Assembly: GCA_036924085.1 (NCBI GenBank)
Contig: JAVGWX010000004.1
Span: 74,837,590-74,901,589, forward strand
Source of the DNA: Ariolimax columbianus
Taxonomy: Eukaryota; Mollusca; Gastropoda; Stylommatophora; Arionidae
Reading direction: 5' to 3'
Length of the DNA: 64,000 bases
This document shows, in pieces, positions 1 through 11,515 of this stretch; position 1 is the first letter of the stretch, and each line of letters opens with the position of its first letter. A program made the translations under genes and the position numbers. The notes beneath the pieces are model-generated. The model was not told the origin of the DNA and did no database searches. It worked only from the letters and a program-made list of their open reading frames with translations.

Positions 1-637
1 AAGGGGGAGCCATAAACAGGTAAGGTCTATATGTTTGTGCTGTTTTTCAACACTATCACTTTCATCTTCTTGCATCTCATAAATTAACACACACACAACA
101 AAAAAATAACACACACACAACGAAACAAAAACAAGTTTATTTTTAATTATGTCTATACACACATCTAAATCATATCTCTATAGATATGATTTTGTTGTGT
201 GTAGAGACATAATTAATAATGAACAGCAGAAAAAAGGTTACATGCTCTCAAAGTCAGCAACCATAGTAAAATGTGATGTACTGAAAAAATAATGCGGCAG
301 CGTAAATGTTAAGTTAAAATTTACAATGTGTAGTACATAAAACAAAACAACAATAACAATCACAAAGACAAATCTTTGTAAGCACTTTAAAAACATATGC
401 CCAACTCACGTCTTTCTTACAGCGAGGTACATTCATCATCTGAAGGACTGGGGTTTGAATCTTAGGTGACATTTACTTCATTTTATTATCAGTTGTTTGG
501 TGCATGTTCTTCAAGGTGCTAACAAATGCTTGTCTTTCCTATAATTGTCACTACTTTCTTTACAAATGTACTAGTCTTGGAGTCTCTTCTTTACCAAGTA
601 AATAAATGTGAAGTTACAGCATCACCATTATGTGATA
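1..637. other. AT-rich non-coding sequence, nothing recognised
   Basis: No exon or named repeat was recognised. Two short ACACACAACA-type runs (about 89-125) are simple repeats. If the KIF21 gene continues leftward, this is intron. Confidence 0.5.
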
Positions 638-1316
638 TACTCAATGAAAAAGTAACTTACCAGGTAATGTTTTTCATCACATAATTGTTTATTTTATCAT
701 CCAAAAACAACTAAATTTGGGGAGAAAAAATGTTATTCCATAGTTCAAAAATGAAATGACATTTTTGTGTCACGTGTGATTGTCTCCGCAGTGAAGGCGA
801 GCACTGGTGTCATTTTAAAAAATTTTTAACGCTCATTGCTGTGTGCGTTGATCACAGCTCGACATCTGCGCCTCATGGGTCGAATGCAGCACCCCAGTAA
901 ATCTTGTGGAATGTTTTGTCACTCCTGCATGACTTCTTGATGAAATTGTCGTACAGTTTGCAGTGGATACAGTCATTGCTGAAGTCAACGTTTCAGCTCA
1001 TCCCAGACATGCTCAATTGGTGACAGGTCAGGGGAAATGGCTGGACGGGGCAAGATTTCAATGTTTCTGCCTTGGAGTTCATCCCGCTCAACTCTGGCAA
1101 CATGAGGCCAGGCATTGTCATGCTGAAGCACATTGCCTGGGTACAAGATGTCAAGTCGTGGTCAACATACGTGAGACGAAAATAAAATGTCTTTTCAGTT
1201 ATTTTAGCTTCGAACTGTGGAATAACATTTTTTCCTCCCCAAATTTAGTTGATTTTGGATGATAAAATAAAATGATATGATGAATAACATTACCTGGTAA
1301 GTTACTTTTTTTCATT
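638..1316 (-). mobile_element. Tc1-like DNA transposon, internally deleted, long terminal inverted repeats
   Basis: Two arms of about 120 bp are inverted copies of each other: about 645-765 (AATGAAAAAGTAACTTACC... to ...TTATTCCATAGTTC) and about 1192-1315. Between them the minus strand reads as a decayed transposase C-terminus: LQHDNAWPHVARV (second catalytic Asp) and, after about 20 residues, SPDLSPIEHVWDELKR (third acidic residue). Stop codons follow. Only about 430 bp lies between the arms, so most of the transposase is deleted and the element is inactive. It sits in KIF21 intron sequence. Confidence 0.8.
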
Positions 1317-1394
1317 CTTTATTTATTCTTTTCAGAATGTAGTCTCCGTGACTGCAGTTTTGTATGCATCTCTGTTTAGGGCGAGTCGGCTCGT

Positions 1395-1720
1395 GTCATA
1401 AAAAGACATCACCAGATTCAACAGTATGTCCTGATGCCATCTTTGTCGTAGTCATCCTCTTTTCCTTCTTCCAGGAACCCTGCCCTCCATTATCACTCTC
1501 TCTCTTCAGACCGTTATGCCTCTTCACTTGACCAGAATATCTAAGCTTTCTTTTTGTGATGTTGTCTAGGAGCCAACTTTGTGTAACATAGAGCGATTGC
1601 AAAGTTTCTCTATTTGCTTTTTTTTTCTGTCCATGATATTTTCATCATCCTTCTGTAACACTTCATTTCTAAAGGTGTGATCTTTTCTGCAATTGATTTA
1701 TTTAATGTCCATGTCTCACA
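1395..1720 (-). mobile_element. LINE C-terminal fragment, degenerate
   Basis: The minus strand reads LLDNITKRKLRYSGQVKRHN, then GLKRESDNGGQGSWKKEKR. This resembles the LRYFGHvxRHN...EGRxxGRRxRGR stretch after the thumb of many non-LTR reverse transcriptases. It is frameshifted and has no RT core. Confidence 0.55.
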
Positions 1721-1868
1721 ACCTTATGTCTCCACTGAGAAAATGCATGCCCTGATCAGTTGGATATTTGTCTGCTTGCATGTTCTTTGCCACAAATTTA
1801 CAACTGTATTAGTTTGTGTGTAGCAATTGCAATTCTTAGTTTGATAAACTGAAAATAAGTTATTTATT

Positions 1869-2023
1869 CTGCCGAAGACAGATCTGTGAGACCAAAAGGT
1901 GCAAGTACCGCAGTAAAGATGTAAACTAGCAACACGATGCATTCAGTTCTCTGGACTACATTCTGCTATTTGCAAAGCCCTGTTCCGGGCTTGATAGCCG
2001 GAGATTCAGAATGAACGACGAAG
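1869..2023 (+). mobile_element. Family X repeat, 5'-truncated copy
   Basis: This is the 3' half of the X repeat, from its shared core (GAAGACAGATCTGTGAGACC) to the ACGACGAAG tail. It is flanked by a perfect 12-bp target duplication AAGTTATTTATT at 1857-1868 and 2024-2035. A 5' truncation with a precise duplication is the signature of target-primed reverse transcription. Confidence 0.85.
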
Positions 2024-2035
2024 AAGTTATTTATT

Positions 2036-2861
2036 GGGAAAAATGTAAATCATCTAACTTCAGTATGTGTGTATCCTTAAAAGAATCAAGCTTTTGATTA
2101 GTGTAGTAGAGCAGTGTTTCCCAACCACTGGCCCATGAGTGTCTTACAGATGTGTGGCTGTCATGAGAGCGATGTTTTGTAAAGAACATGCTACATGATG
2201 ATTGCTTTCTCCAAAGGTCAAGATTTTCTATTATTATAATTATTTTTTACTGCTCAGTTTCTGATTATTTTTAATAACTATACAATTTTCATTTTATAAT
2301 TAAATATTTTTTTTTAACTACACAAAATATATAAATAGTGTTTTTATAATTCTGTCTGAAGGGTCTGTGAAAATTTGTTCCTGTTTTCACCTGTCCGCAG
2401 GTATAAAAGATTTGGAAACACTGTAGTAGAGCACTCATTTTTCAAAGCAAAGTTACAGAGTTCAACTCCTATTACCAGTATGCTCCAGTTAACCCAGCTG
2501 TAAATGGGTAAAGCTGAGTGTAAATGGGTTTGTATAAATCCTGTGAGGAGAATTGGATATGTACATAAACTTGTTGCAGTTCGTTATTTCTTCTGTGAAA
2601 TTGTTATTTTAGTCTGCAGCTATCCAAATGGAATGCAATGTTTGTCTTGACAACTGATCCAGCTTTATTATCACAAATTTTCACGTGAAAAATGTTTCTT
2701 TTGAAATAGCAGCAAGAAATATGTGTGGTTCTAAATCTGCATACAATTCTATATTTCTTCAAAAGTAATATTTTTAACTACATCTGATGAAAATGCTCTT
2801 TATTGGTAGTTGTTATCTTTATCTGATTACTTATAACATATGAATAATGGAGAATATGAAC
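2036..2861. other. Non-coding, nothing recognised
   Basis: AT-rich sequence without a recognisable repeat or exon. On the KIF21 model this is the start of the intron that follows exon 7. Confidence 0.4.
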
Positions 2862-2990
2862 CTCCTCTTTCACCACTCGGTGTTGTCGTATGTGAAGTGT
2901 GAATATAGCATGAGATCTGGACGATGAGATATTCATGTTGGTTGAGGCTGTAGCTCGGCTCAAAACACCAGATTTGAGACACTGAAGGGT
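2862..2990 (-). CDS. KIF21-like: KIF21-type kinesin, coding exon 7 (switch I)
   Basis: The acceptor is CTCTTTCAG. The exon encodes [20 protein letters not shown] and then [18 protein letters not shown], the switch I region with the NxxSSRSH nucleotide-sensing motif. The 3' end is the least certain border: GAG|GTTCAT is a weak donor, chosen because similarity to KIF21 stops here and the open frame beyond it is not kinesin-like. A donor 12 nt earlier (CGA|GTGGTG) is possible. The following exon with switch II (DLAGSE) is not in the window. Confidence 0.85.
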
Positions 2991-3099
2991 CTGAAAGAGA
3001 TGAGAAGGAATGTTAACTATGCTCCACCTATTAATAAAATAGACTTTGAAAATAATACGAGACCGATTTGAAAACTTTTGTCCTTGAGGAGATCATTTC

Positions 3100-4115
3100 A
3101 TTAATGTGCAAGATTTACACATGGGCTATACATTTTATTAAAGCTTGGAATGTCACTTAGGTAATGTGTCATTATCTTTCAACGTAGTCATCATTTCAGT
3201 CCACACAAAAACGCCAATGTCGGACAAGTTGTTGCATTCTGTTTAGGAAAAAATCAGACTTCTCCGAAAACCATTTGCACACAGCTGCTTGTTCCTGTCT
3301 TGTCAGAAGGGTTAGGGTGTCCTTTGAGGTGTTCCTTCAGCTTCGAGAAGAGGAAGAAGTCATAAAGTGTCTGTTCGGGGCTGTACAATCTCGTCAAACT
3401 TGAGGCGCTCCAATGCATCCACTATTTGTTGACTTGTGTGTGGACAAGCATTGTCGTGCTGAAGAATTGCTTACTTGTTCACATAAACAGGCAGCAATCG
3501 TGCTTGTAGTCTCAGCAAAGTTTTCACATATCGATCGGAGTTTACAGAATTGCCGTGCACCAATAATTCAGTTAGAACTATGGCCCCGCAGTCCCAAAAG
3601 ATGGTCATCATCACTTTTCAAGCCAAGATGATGACCTTGAATATTTTTTATGTAGGTGCGTTCTTATGCCTGTACTCCATAGACTAGTGCTTGTTTTCTG
3701 GGTCATAATAATGTGCTCATGACTTGTCGTCAATGGTAATTTAGTGGATAATGGCATTGCCTTCCTGTTCATATCGTGTCAGACATTCCTGGCATACTTG
3801 CTGTCTGCACTGTTTCATATCTGGTGTCAGCATGAGGGACCCATCTCACACACACTTTCCTATACCCAAGCAATGTGGCAATATCTTTCAGCTTGACATG
3901 GTGATTAACACTAATCAGTTTGTCCATGTGAGCTTGGTGCTGAACATCCTTTGTTTCAATGGGCTCACAACCTTCTGTCGTCAGGAATTCAATCACAGCA
4001 CGTTGCTTCAACCGTATTTTCAAGTAGTCCGCCATTTTAATGTCTGCTCTGTGCATGTGCCACATTCCAGGCCATGCTACTATATATCCATATAGTCACT
4101 TCATTAGACATTATT
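3100..4115 (-). mobile_element. Mariner-type DNA transposon, degenerate
   Basis: The minus strand starts with MADYLKIRLKQRAVIEFLTT, the helix-turn-helix start of a mariner transposase. It continues in broken frames through a GDES-like motif (IDDKS, first Asp), HYYDPENKHSMEYRHKN, MMTIFWDCGAIVLTELLVHG, NSDRYVKTLLRL and ILQHDNACPHTSQQIVDALE (second Asp). The third Asp region is disrupted. There are many stops and frameshifts. It lies in KIF21 intron 6 (between exons 6 and 7). Confidence 0.8.
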
Positions 4116-4406
4116 TTCACATAGTTGTGACGTAGCTCTGAGGACTGTTGTCATAGTTATGGTGCTGGGTGATATAACTTTTCAAATTGCCCTCATACAT
4201 ACTTGGAATTCAAACAAAAAACCAATATAATTTTTTTTAAATGCTAGAGCTAAGTTGTTGACATCTGCATGTGTAAAATAAAGCAAAAATATAGGTCTTT
4301 CTAAAAGTAATCCAAGCCTGTGGCTGTAATCATCTCCAAAATGAACTACTTCCATTTCAATTACATCAAAGTAACAGAATTGGAGATGCCCAAAGGGCAA
4401 ACTTAC

Positions 4407-4499
4407 ATCATCAAGAGAAGAAACTGGCCTTATGGTAACGCCAACTATATATATACCACCACTGGCATCTTCATGGATTCTGTGTGCTGATTTTTTCCC
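4407..4499 (-). CDS. KIF21-like: KIF21-type kinesin, coding exon 6
   Basis: The exon is 93 nt (31 codons), with acceptor TTTGTCAG and donor GAT|GTAAGT. It encodes GKKSAHRIHEDASGGIYIVG and then VTIRPVSSLDD. This aligns with the KIF21 segment around RIHEDSTGGIYTVGVTTR before switch I. Both borders are phase 0. Confidence 0.93.
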
Positions 4500-5034
4500 C
4501 TGACAAAGAAAACAATAGAAAAAGAAAATGAATTACTTTTTATGATATTGCATGGACATTAAGAATAATTACAAACTGAACAGACTGCAAGACACTTATG
4601 ACCATTTAACAAATATCATGACTTAAACTTTAAATAGTTTTTGCACTGGCCTTACCAATGAAACAATAACGCACATGAATTTATACATTAATGTGCAATG
4701 CAATGAAAAGCATTAAAATATCACTAAAGCCACAAAATAATAAAGTCCAACGTGCTATTTTTATAACAAAAAGAGGAACTAAACAATTCCAGCCAAATAA
4801 TGTCTGATTCCTAACAGTACTTATTAATAACAATAATAAACTGTTTCTAGAGCCAGACAGTCCCACTTAAACGACAGAAAAAAACCAATGACAAAAATGG
4901 TAGAAAACTTGTACCTCAATCAGCACATGTATTGACAAAGTACCATTGATCTGTCAATAGAAAGTTATCAACAAGATGCATGACCAATACATGTTTCTCA
5001 AATGATTTGATTAGTAGTAAAATATTAAAGTAAT
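4500..5034. other. KIF21 intron sequence, nothing recognised
   Basis: No coding similarity or repeat was recognised between exon 6 and the CR1-type fragment. Confidence 0.4.
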
Positions 5035-5492
5035 TCATATACTTAACTTAACGTCTTTATACTGGTTTAGAAGACTCTTCAGAGTCTGTATACAACCAGT
5101 TCCAGTTACATTATCTTGCTCTAGAAGCTGTACCCATCCAATCTATTCTTAAATGCATAAACCGTCCCAGCCTCCCCCACCTCACTTGGCAATGTATTCC
5201 AAGCATTCACAACTCTCTGGCTAAAAAAATACTTCCTAATATCTAATCTGGACCTCTCCTTAGTCAACTTGTAGATGTGCCCTCTTGTTCTTGTTGGTGG
5301 TTGTATTTTAAAAAACTTGTTATAGTCTACTTTATCCATTCCTCTGATCATCTTATACACCTTTATTAAGTCACCACAAATTCGTCTCTCTTCTAGACAC
5401 TGTAGGCCGGTTCTTTTTAATCTTTCGTCATAACTGTAATTCTGGAATCCCACTATCAGCTTTGTCGCTCTTTTTTTTTGTATTCTCTCCGA
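5035..5492 (-). mobile_element. CR1-type LINE, 3' end
   Basis: The 126-residue open frame reads ERIQKKRATKLIVGFQNYSY, later LQCLEERRICGDLIKVYKMI, KFFKIQ, TRGHIYKLTKERSRLDIRKY and VVNAWNTLPSEV. This is the conserved C-terminus of CR1/Rex1-type LINE reverse transcriptases. The element ends with the TTGTATACAGACTCTGAAG and TAAAGACGTTAAGTTAAG 3' terminus, also seen at 14.6, 44.8 and 48.4 kb. It is cut at 5492 by LINE copy A. Confidence 0.85.
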
Positions 5493-6866
5493 TAGACACA
5501 AATCTCTATCTAACCAATAGGCCGGAGGATAGCCCTAGCTTCTATTCTAGAACATGGCATACCACCTCTACTCCAGATTTGGCCTTTTCCACAGTGGACA
5601 TTCACCATAAAATAGACCGCCAGGTGCTAAACCAATTGGCAGGTAGCGACCACAGGCCAATTAGGCTAGAAATTGATATGGAAGTAGGCCCACAGGAAAC
5701 AAAACCGCTCCCATGTTGGAATTACAAACGAGCTGACTGGGACAGATTTGCAAGTCTGACAGATGGGCTGTGTGAAACCATCAACACACGGAACAACAAA
5801 ATGAAGCCCATGGTGGAAAGCCTAAGCAAAGCAATAATGCAAGCTGCCACTGAAACCATCCCAAGAGGGGCAAGGAAAAATTATAAGCCCTATTGGAATG
5901 ATGATTTGCAGAAAGCGGAAGACACAGTCACAAATGCTAGGAACATGGCAGAGCGAGAACAATCTATGGAGGCAAATATCACCCTCAAAGCCGCCACGGC
6001 GAAATATAAATACACTCTAAACCAAACAGCAAGAGAAAGCTGGAAAAACAAAACAGAAAGCCTCAATTTAGACAAAGAAGGGAACAAACTATGGAAGCTA
6101 GTCAGAGCCATGAATGACGAAACTCCATCAAACAAACAAATTACCATCAAGCAGAGTGACAACATTATCACTGGAAAAAAGGCAGCAAAAGCCTTTATAG
6201 AACATTATGCCAGAGCAAACCACATTGATGTTCCTACAAATAGGCACACAGACATTAATGAAGAACAAAAGAGTCACGACAACATCAATATGGCACCAGA
6301 GGAGCACATGATGGCAAAACTAACAATGAATGAAATGGAAGAGGCCATGAGAACTCTAAAGAAAAAGAAATCGCCCGGAAAAGATGGGCTAACAAATGAA
6401 ATGCTGATGGGCTTGGGCCAAACAGCAAAGAGGAAGTTACTATCAGTCCTGAACCAAAGCTGGAAAAGGGAAATTGTACAGCAGGCATGGAAAGATGCTG
6501 TAATTATACCAGTACCAAAGAAAGAAAAAGATAGAGCAGATCCAAATGGATACAGGACTATCAGTCTGCTGAGCTGTGTAGGAAAACTGATGGAGCGTAT
6601 GATAAACACCAGACTGATGTGGCATCTGGAAGAAAAACACATACTAATTCCACAGCAAGCAGGCTTTAGACAGCACAGATCTACTGAGGATTAGATCACT
6701 CTGATAGCACAGGAAATAGAGGATGCTTACCAGGAGAAAAAACACACAGTAGCGGTTCGGGTGGACTTGGAAAAGGCATTTGACAAGGTCTGGAAAGAGG
6801 GACTTAAAATCAAGCTACAAAGAAGTGAAGTTTGTGGGAAAATGTACAGATGGATCAGCCACTAGG
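5493..6866 (+). mobile_element. I/jockey-type LINE copy A1, truncated at both ends
   Basis: The copy starts inside the APE endonuclease (TSTPDLAFSTVDIHHKI, then SDHRPIRLEIDM, the catalytic SDH) and runs into the reverse transcriptase (SPGKDG, NGYRTISLLSCVGKLMERM, QAGFRQHRSTED). An in-frame TAG at 6692 interrupts RT. It breaks off at about 6866 in the fingers/palm, where a second copy (A2) restarts at an earlier point of the same gene. It therefore has no 3' end of its own. It abuts the CR1 fragment at its left end. Confidence 0.88.
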
Positions 6867-9440
6867 GCAAAAACTTGCTTTCTGGAAAAAAAGCAGCAAA
6901 CGCCTTTGTTGAACACTATGCCAGAGCAAACCACATTGATGTCCCTGCAGACAGGCATACAGACATTAGTGAAGAGCAAAAGGGGCATGACAACATCAAT
7001 ATGGCACCAGAAGAGCATATGATGGCAAAATTAACAATGAATGAAATGGAAGAGGCCATGAGAACGTTAAAGAAAAGGAAATCTCCCGGAAAAGACGGGA
7101 TAACAAACGAAATGTTGATGGGGCTGGGCCAAACAGCAAAAAGGAAACTACTATCAGTCCTGAACCAAAGCTGGAAAAGGGGTATTGTACCCCAGGCATG
7201 GAAAGACGCAGTACTTGTACCAGTACCAAAGAAAGGAAAAGACAAAACAGATCCAAATTGATACAGGCCTATCAGCCTACTGAGCCGTGTTGGCAAGCTG
7301 ATGGAACGTATGATAAACACCAGACTAATGTGGCATCTGGAAGAAAAACACATACTAATTCCACAGCAAGCAGGCTTTAGACAGCACAGATCCACTGAGG
7401 ATCAGGTCATCCTCATAGCCCAGGAAATAGAAGATGCCTACCAGGAGCAAATACACACAGTAGCGGTTTGGGTGGACCTGGAAAAGGCATTTTACAAATT
7501 CTGGAAAGAGGGACTTAGAGTCAAGCAAAGAAGAAGTGAAGTTTGTGGGAAAATGTACAAATGGATCAGTCACTACCTCAAAAACAGAACGGCCAGAGTT
7601 CAAGTACAAGGGCAGATGAGCAAAAAGGTGACACTTGAGCAGGGAGTACCCCAAGGGGGAGTACTGTCACCCACACTCTTCCTGGTGTATATAAATGACA
7701 TTACAGAGAATATACCAAGAAGAGTCATTAGCTCAATGTTTGCAGATGATCTGGCTATGTGGACCTCTGAAAAGAATCTCACCATAGCAAGAAATCAGAT
7801 GCAGCAGGCCCTAACATCGCTGGAAGAGTGGGCGAACTCATGGCTGGTCAAAATAAACAAGGAAAAAACGACATGTACAATATTCTCGCTATCAAACAAA
7901 CCCCAAAACACAAAATTTAGTCTTAACGGCAAATATCTGCAGCCAAACGACAACCCAAACTACCTGGGAGTCACATTTGATCGGCGCATGACATGGAAAA
8001 GTCAGATCGAGAGAAACCGAATGAGAGCCAGACAAAGAATGGCAATCATGAGGAAACTTGCTGGCACAAGCTGGGGAGCAGACAAAAGTATACTAAAGAA
8101 ACTGTACACTGGAAGAGTGAGACAAGTTCTCGAGTATGGCATTGCGGCATGGACAACAGCAGCAAAGGCAAACTTTGATAATATTAGCAAACTTCAAAAC
8201 CAAGCCATGAGAGTTATAACAGGAGGCATGAAGTCAACGCCAATTGTAGAACTTGAAAAGATTATAAATCTGCAATCCATGACCAACAGAAGAGACTGCA
8301 GAGCCCAGCAGCAAGCAGAGAAACTAAGAATACTGACAGACCATCCAATCCATCAGAGACTAAATAGATTTGGAAATGGGAAACTAAAGCGGAGAAACTT
8401 TGCAGAAATAGCCAAAGCAAAGATGAGTGAAGACCCTATGAACACGTTAACAACACCAAAGCCCATCCCTACTGTATGCAAACCTACCTGGAAGCAGCAT
8501 ATCATTCTGTAGGTGGTAGAAAATATACCAGGTATTGGAAACAAGAACAGCCAGACTGAAAAAGAAAGAAGAGACATAACCCTGAGGTACATAACGGAAA
8601 ACTACCCAAGCATGGACTGGGCCCATGCATTCACCGACGGTTCTGTAACAAACACAACACAGAACGGAGGGGCAGGGGTATTCCTGAGCCTACCAAATGG
8701 TAGAAAAATAACACTGTCAGTGGCAACTGGAAAATACTCAAGCAATTTCATAGGGGAGGCTGAGGCACTGAGGGCTGCAGTAGAAGCAATGCTGACAGAC
8801 AAAAGAAATGAAAGCCAGATAGTCCTGTTTACAGATGTCCTGGCCGTAGTCACAGCACTAAATAGCCAGAAAAATACTGAACTTAATGATTTAAGAGCAG
8901 TACTCTGTCAACTATGCCAGCAGTCCGCACCAAAAAGAGTAGTGGTACAGTGGGTTCCATCCCACTGTAACATCCAAGGCAACGAGGAGGCAGACAGACT
9001 GGCAAAAGAAGGTGCAAGACTACCACAACCAGATTCTAGTCTGACCTACGAAGAGTCCAAAGGCTAATTAGGGCCAGATACATGGCCAAATGGGAAACAG
9101 AACATACTGGCTACACAAAAAATGATGCCTATTACCAGTTGAACAGAAGAGAGCAGGTCGTGGTCTTCAGACTCTGCACAGGCCACTACAGACTGAGGTA
9201 CCACCTAATCAATAAACTGAAGATAGGTGGCACTGACGAATGCACTTGTGGTACATGGAAAATGGCCGCTGAACATCTGCTGCAAAACTGCCCGACATAC
9301 AAGGACCAGAGAAAGCACATGTGGCCATACCAGTGGCAACATTAGACAAGCTCTATGGCAGTGTCGACAGCCTCAGGATGACCGCTGCTTTTTTAGAAAA
9401 AATACAGATTGACGTTTGACATCGTACGAAGAAGAAGAAA
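6867..9440 (+). mobile_element. I/jockey-type LINE copy A2, 5'-truncated, inactivated
   Basis: The copy begins at the KKAANAFVEHYARANHIDV segment and runs through RT: motif A VWVDLEKAFYKFW (consensus DLEKAFDKVW), motif B LEQGVPQGGVLSPTLFLVYI and motif C MFADDLAMW. A linker follows, then RNase H (AFTDGSVTN; FTDVLAVVTAL; VQWVPSHCNIQGNEEADRLA) and a C-terminal cysteine motif (CTCG...H...C). Lesions are a TGA near 7259, a TAG at about 8510 and a frameshift near 9067. The 3' end is CGTACGAAGAAGAAGAA at about 9424. This is KIF21 intron 5 sequence. Confidence 0.9.
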
Positions 9441-9599
9441 TATACTTATGTGAAGCATCAAATTAAATATTAATTAACAGTTATTCAGAACTGGTTCAAG
9501 CCAAATAGGACCAAATTGGTGGTTGTAAGAAGCGACATTCTGCAAAGGATATGCTACTTACATTATATGCTGATTGAATTCAGTCTTTGAAAGCTCTTT

Positions 9600-9960
9600 T
9601 CTTTTATGTCAACTGATTGATTGGTATTCTATCAGTCTCAAGAGACAATGGACCATTGAGAGAGGCTAGAGTCAGTTAATTGTTGCCCTTGCTTTCACCT
9701 TACATGTTTGGAGTCTGCATCTTGGTTTCTCCTGCCTGAAGGCCAGCACACAAAGCCTGTCACCATCCAGGTATGTATCATCTGGAGGTCTTCTGTTATA
9801 ACTGTGGTCATGGTGTCTATAATCCATCAGCCAAGCTTCACTGTAGGCTATTTATATGGGTTGATTTCTGATGTGATCTCTTTCCAGCCCCTGCCTGGCC
9901 ATATTGATGTAAGGACTGCTGTTACCCAGTCAGCAGATCCCCCCCCCCCCTCCCTTTCCA
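9600..9960 (-). mobile_element. RTE-type LINE 3' end, probable
   Basis: The stretch TGATTGATTGG...CTCAAGAGACAATGGAC at 9615-9655 is the reverse complement of the LINE 3' terminus at about 61490-61545 (SLLSLDTDRMPINQ followed by the CAATCAATCAAT tail). The rest is not assigned. A run of C at about 9943-9952 is simple sequence. Confidence 0.4.
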
Positions 9961-10033
9961 CGCAGCCAAGGGAACGACAAGTCGATACTACTTATTAAGT
10001 TATTATTTTCCACTTAATAAAATGTACACTTAC

Positions 10034-10090
10034 TTTAAACAGAGGGTCTTTTGAGGCTTCCAAAAGATCAATTATTTCTTCGTTGTACAG
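10034..10090 (-). CDS. KIF21-like: KIF21-type kinesin, coding exon 5
   Basis: The exon is 57 nt (19 codons), encoding LYNEEIIDLLEASKDPLFK between acceptor TGTTTCAG and donor AAA|GTAAGT. LYNEE follows directly on the FME that ends exon 4, giving the family motif QF(M/L)ELYNEE. Both borders are in phase 0. Confidence 0.93.
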
Positions 10091-10570
10091 CTGAAACAAA
10101 AATTGGTGTAAAATATCTCACAAAAATAACCAAATACAAAAGTCTGTGGCACCCATAAATGAATTTAGAAATCAAGACCAAATTCACATCTCATATGGTG
10201 TTACTGTATATATTCATGGATACTTTAGGTATCAGCACAATTTACTAAGTTCACATAGAAGCACTGACTGATGGGTTCTGGGTTCTGAAAAAAACCTTTT
10301 GTTATTCGACATGACAGGCCCATCTGTATTTTTGTAACAGCACAACATCTAAGACGTCAGTGAAGGAAGTTCGATGTCTGATCTCTACGTTGCAAATTTA
10401 GTCTCGAAGGGAGAACTTCAATGTTTTTCATTACATCGCTCGTTAGGCAACACAAAGTCTATTTGCATCAGCTTTCTGTAGACCCCACACCTTGCTGCCA
10501 TATACCATAGTTGGGGTAACCACGCTGTTGAAGGTGTGAGCTCTAGAGCAGTTGTTCCACATCTGTTGCA

Positions 10571-10952
10571 ATATGGGTTTTCTTCTTCTTCTTCTTCATT
10601 GTTCGTTCTGAAACTCCAGCTACCAAACCCCAAAAATAGGCTTTGCAAGTAGCAGGATGTAAACTGGAGAACAAAATGTGGTGTATCATAGTTTAAAACT
10701 TGACTGCAATGCTTGCACCTTTTGGTCCAACACATCCAACTTCAACATTGAATTTTTTAGTAGCCGGTTAGTCTTCCCTATTCAATCCCTTTTCCTTAGC
10801 CATTCTACACTGTTACAGCCTGTTATCCGAGATCACCACTTGGAGGTGGAGTACGGTCTTGACAGCTCTGGCTCGCTGGCCCTGACGCTAGCAGTCATCT
10901 TTGAGTCACTAACTAATACAGCTCATACACTGATCAGCATCTTGATCCTGTA
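10571..10952 (-). mobile_element. Family X repeat
   Basis: A near-complete copy in reverse orientation: the (TTC)n complement of its tail at about 10579-10597, the core with TCCAACACATCCAACTTC, and the head GATCAGCATCTTGATCC. No coding potential is conserved. The imperfect flanks AATATGGGTTT and TATTAGGGTTT may be a decayed target duplication. Confidence 0.75.
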
Positions 10953-11176
10953 GTATTAGGGTTTAAAACAGTTGAAGCTGAGCCAGCCCGCTGCTATCCA
11001 TCATGAGATCTCCCAATTTATTGAATGGGAGTTCGTGAGCTCTTGGCCCAAGTAGATATTCAAATTTATGTTTTGATGGGACAATCTCCAAGGCGCATAC
11101 CTTCTTTTGAGCAAATGATGTTGTGCATGAACTAGGTTTTTTTTTAAAAATGATTTGTAAGCCAACTGCAATGTTT

Positions 11177-11428
11177 TTTTTTGTTTTTTTTGCGTTCGCC
11201 TTATTTCTCTAATCCCCAGGCGGTGTGCATTGCACTGGGGTTTTTATTTTGTGCCTGTCGGCCCAGTGCATCCGACTTCAGCATGCATTTTATGTAAGGA
11301 TCTGCTTCCTCCTGCATTTTCTAAGGGTTTGCTTCCCTGGGGTAACGGCCCGTGCTGTGGTGGGAATCGAACCCAGCACCTTCGGATTGTGAGCCGTGCC
11401 ACTTAACCACTAGGCCATGCCGTCCCCT
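11177..11428 (-). mobile_element. tRNA-derived SINE (family S1)
   Basis: The minus strand begins GGGGACGGCATGGCCTAGTGG (pol III A box TGGCCTAGTGG) and has GGGTTCGATTCCC (B box) about 40 nt later, as in a tRNA gene. The body contains CTGAAGTCGGATGCACTGG, then GCGAACGCAAAAAA and an A-rich tail. It is flanked by ACTGCAATGTTT (11165-11176) and ACTTCAATGTTT (11429-11440), a 12-bp target duplication with one mismatch. Confidence 0.9.
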
Positions 11429-11515
11429 ACTTCAATGTTTGATCCGCTGTGCTTATTCAGGTTTTTCTCTGCTATTTTGACGCTGTGGCTGACACTATGC
11501 CATCAGTGAATCTTA

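Larger units (their letters stand above)
10380..11515 (-). mobile_element. LINE reverse-transcriptase fragment interrupted by an X repeat and a SINE
   Basis: Three blocks on the minus strand belong to one decayed LINE. 11441-11515 reads DLRFTDGIVSATASK (decayed motif C). 10955-11164 reads NIYLGQEL and AAGW.SFNCF (thumb). 10380-10570 reads TFNSVVTPTMVYGSKVWGLQ. They are separated by a SINE (11177-11428) and an X repeat (about 10571-10952). The order fits one insertion later split by two others. It lies in KIF21 intron 4. Confidence 0.65.

Noticed and set aside
963..1262. A 99-codon plus-strand frame
   Set aside because: It is the opposite strand of the Tc1-like transposase remnant.
10678..10953. 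Open frames inside X repeats (for example 91 codons here)
   Set aside because: The frames are not conserved between X copies, so X is treated as non-coding.
11340..11428. A tRNA gene on the minus strand
   Set aside because: A and B boxes are present, but the sequence continues into a SINE body with a target duplication and recurs at 50.3 and 52.0 kb; the tRNA fold is poor.
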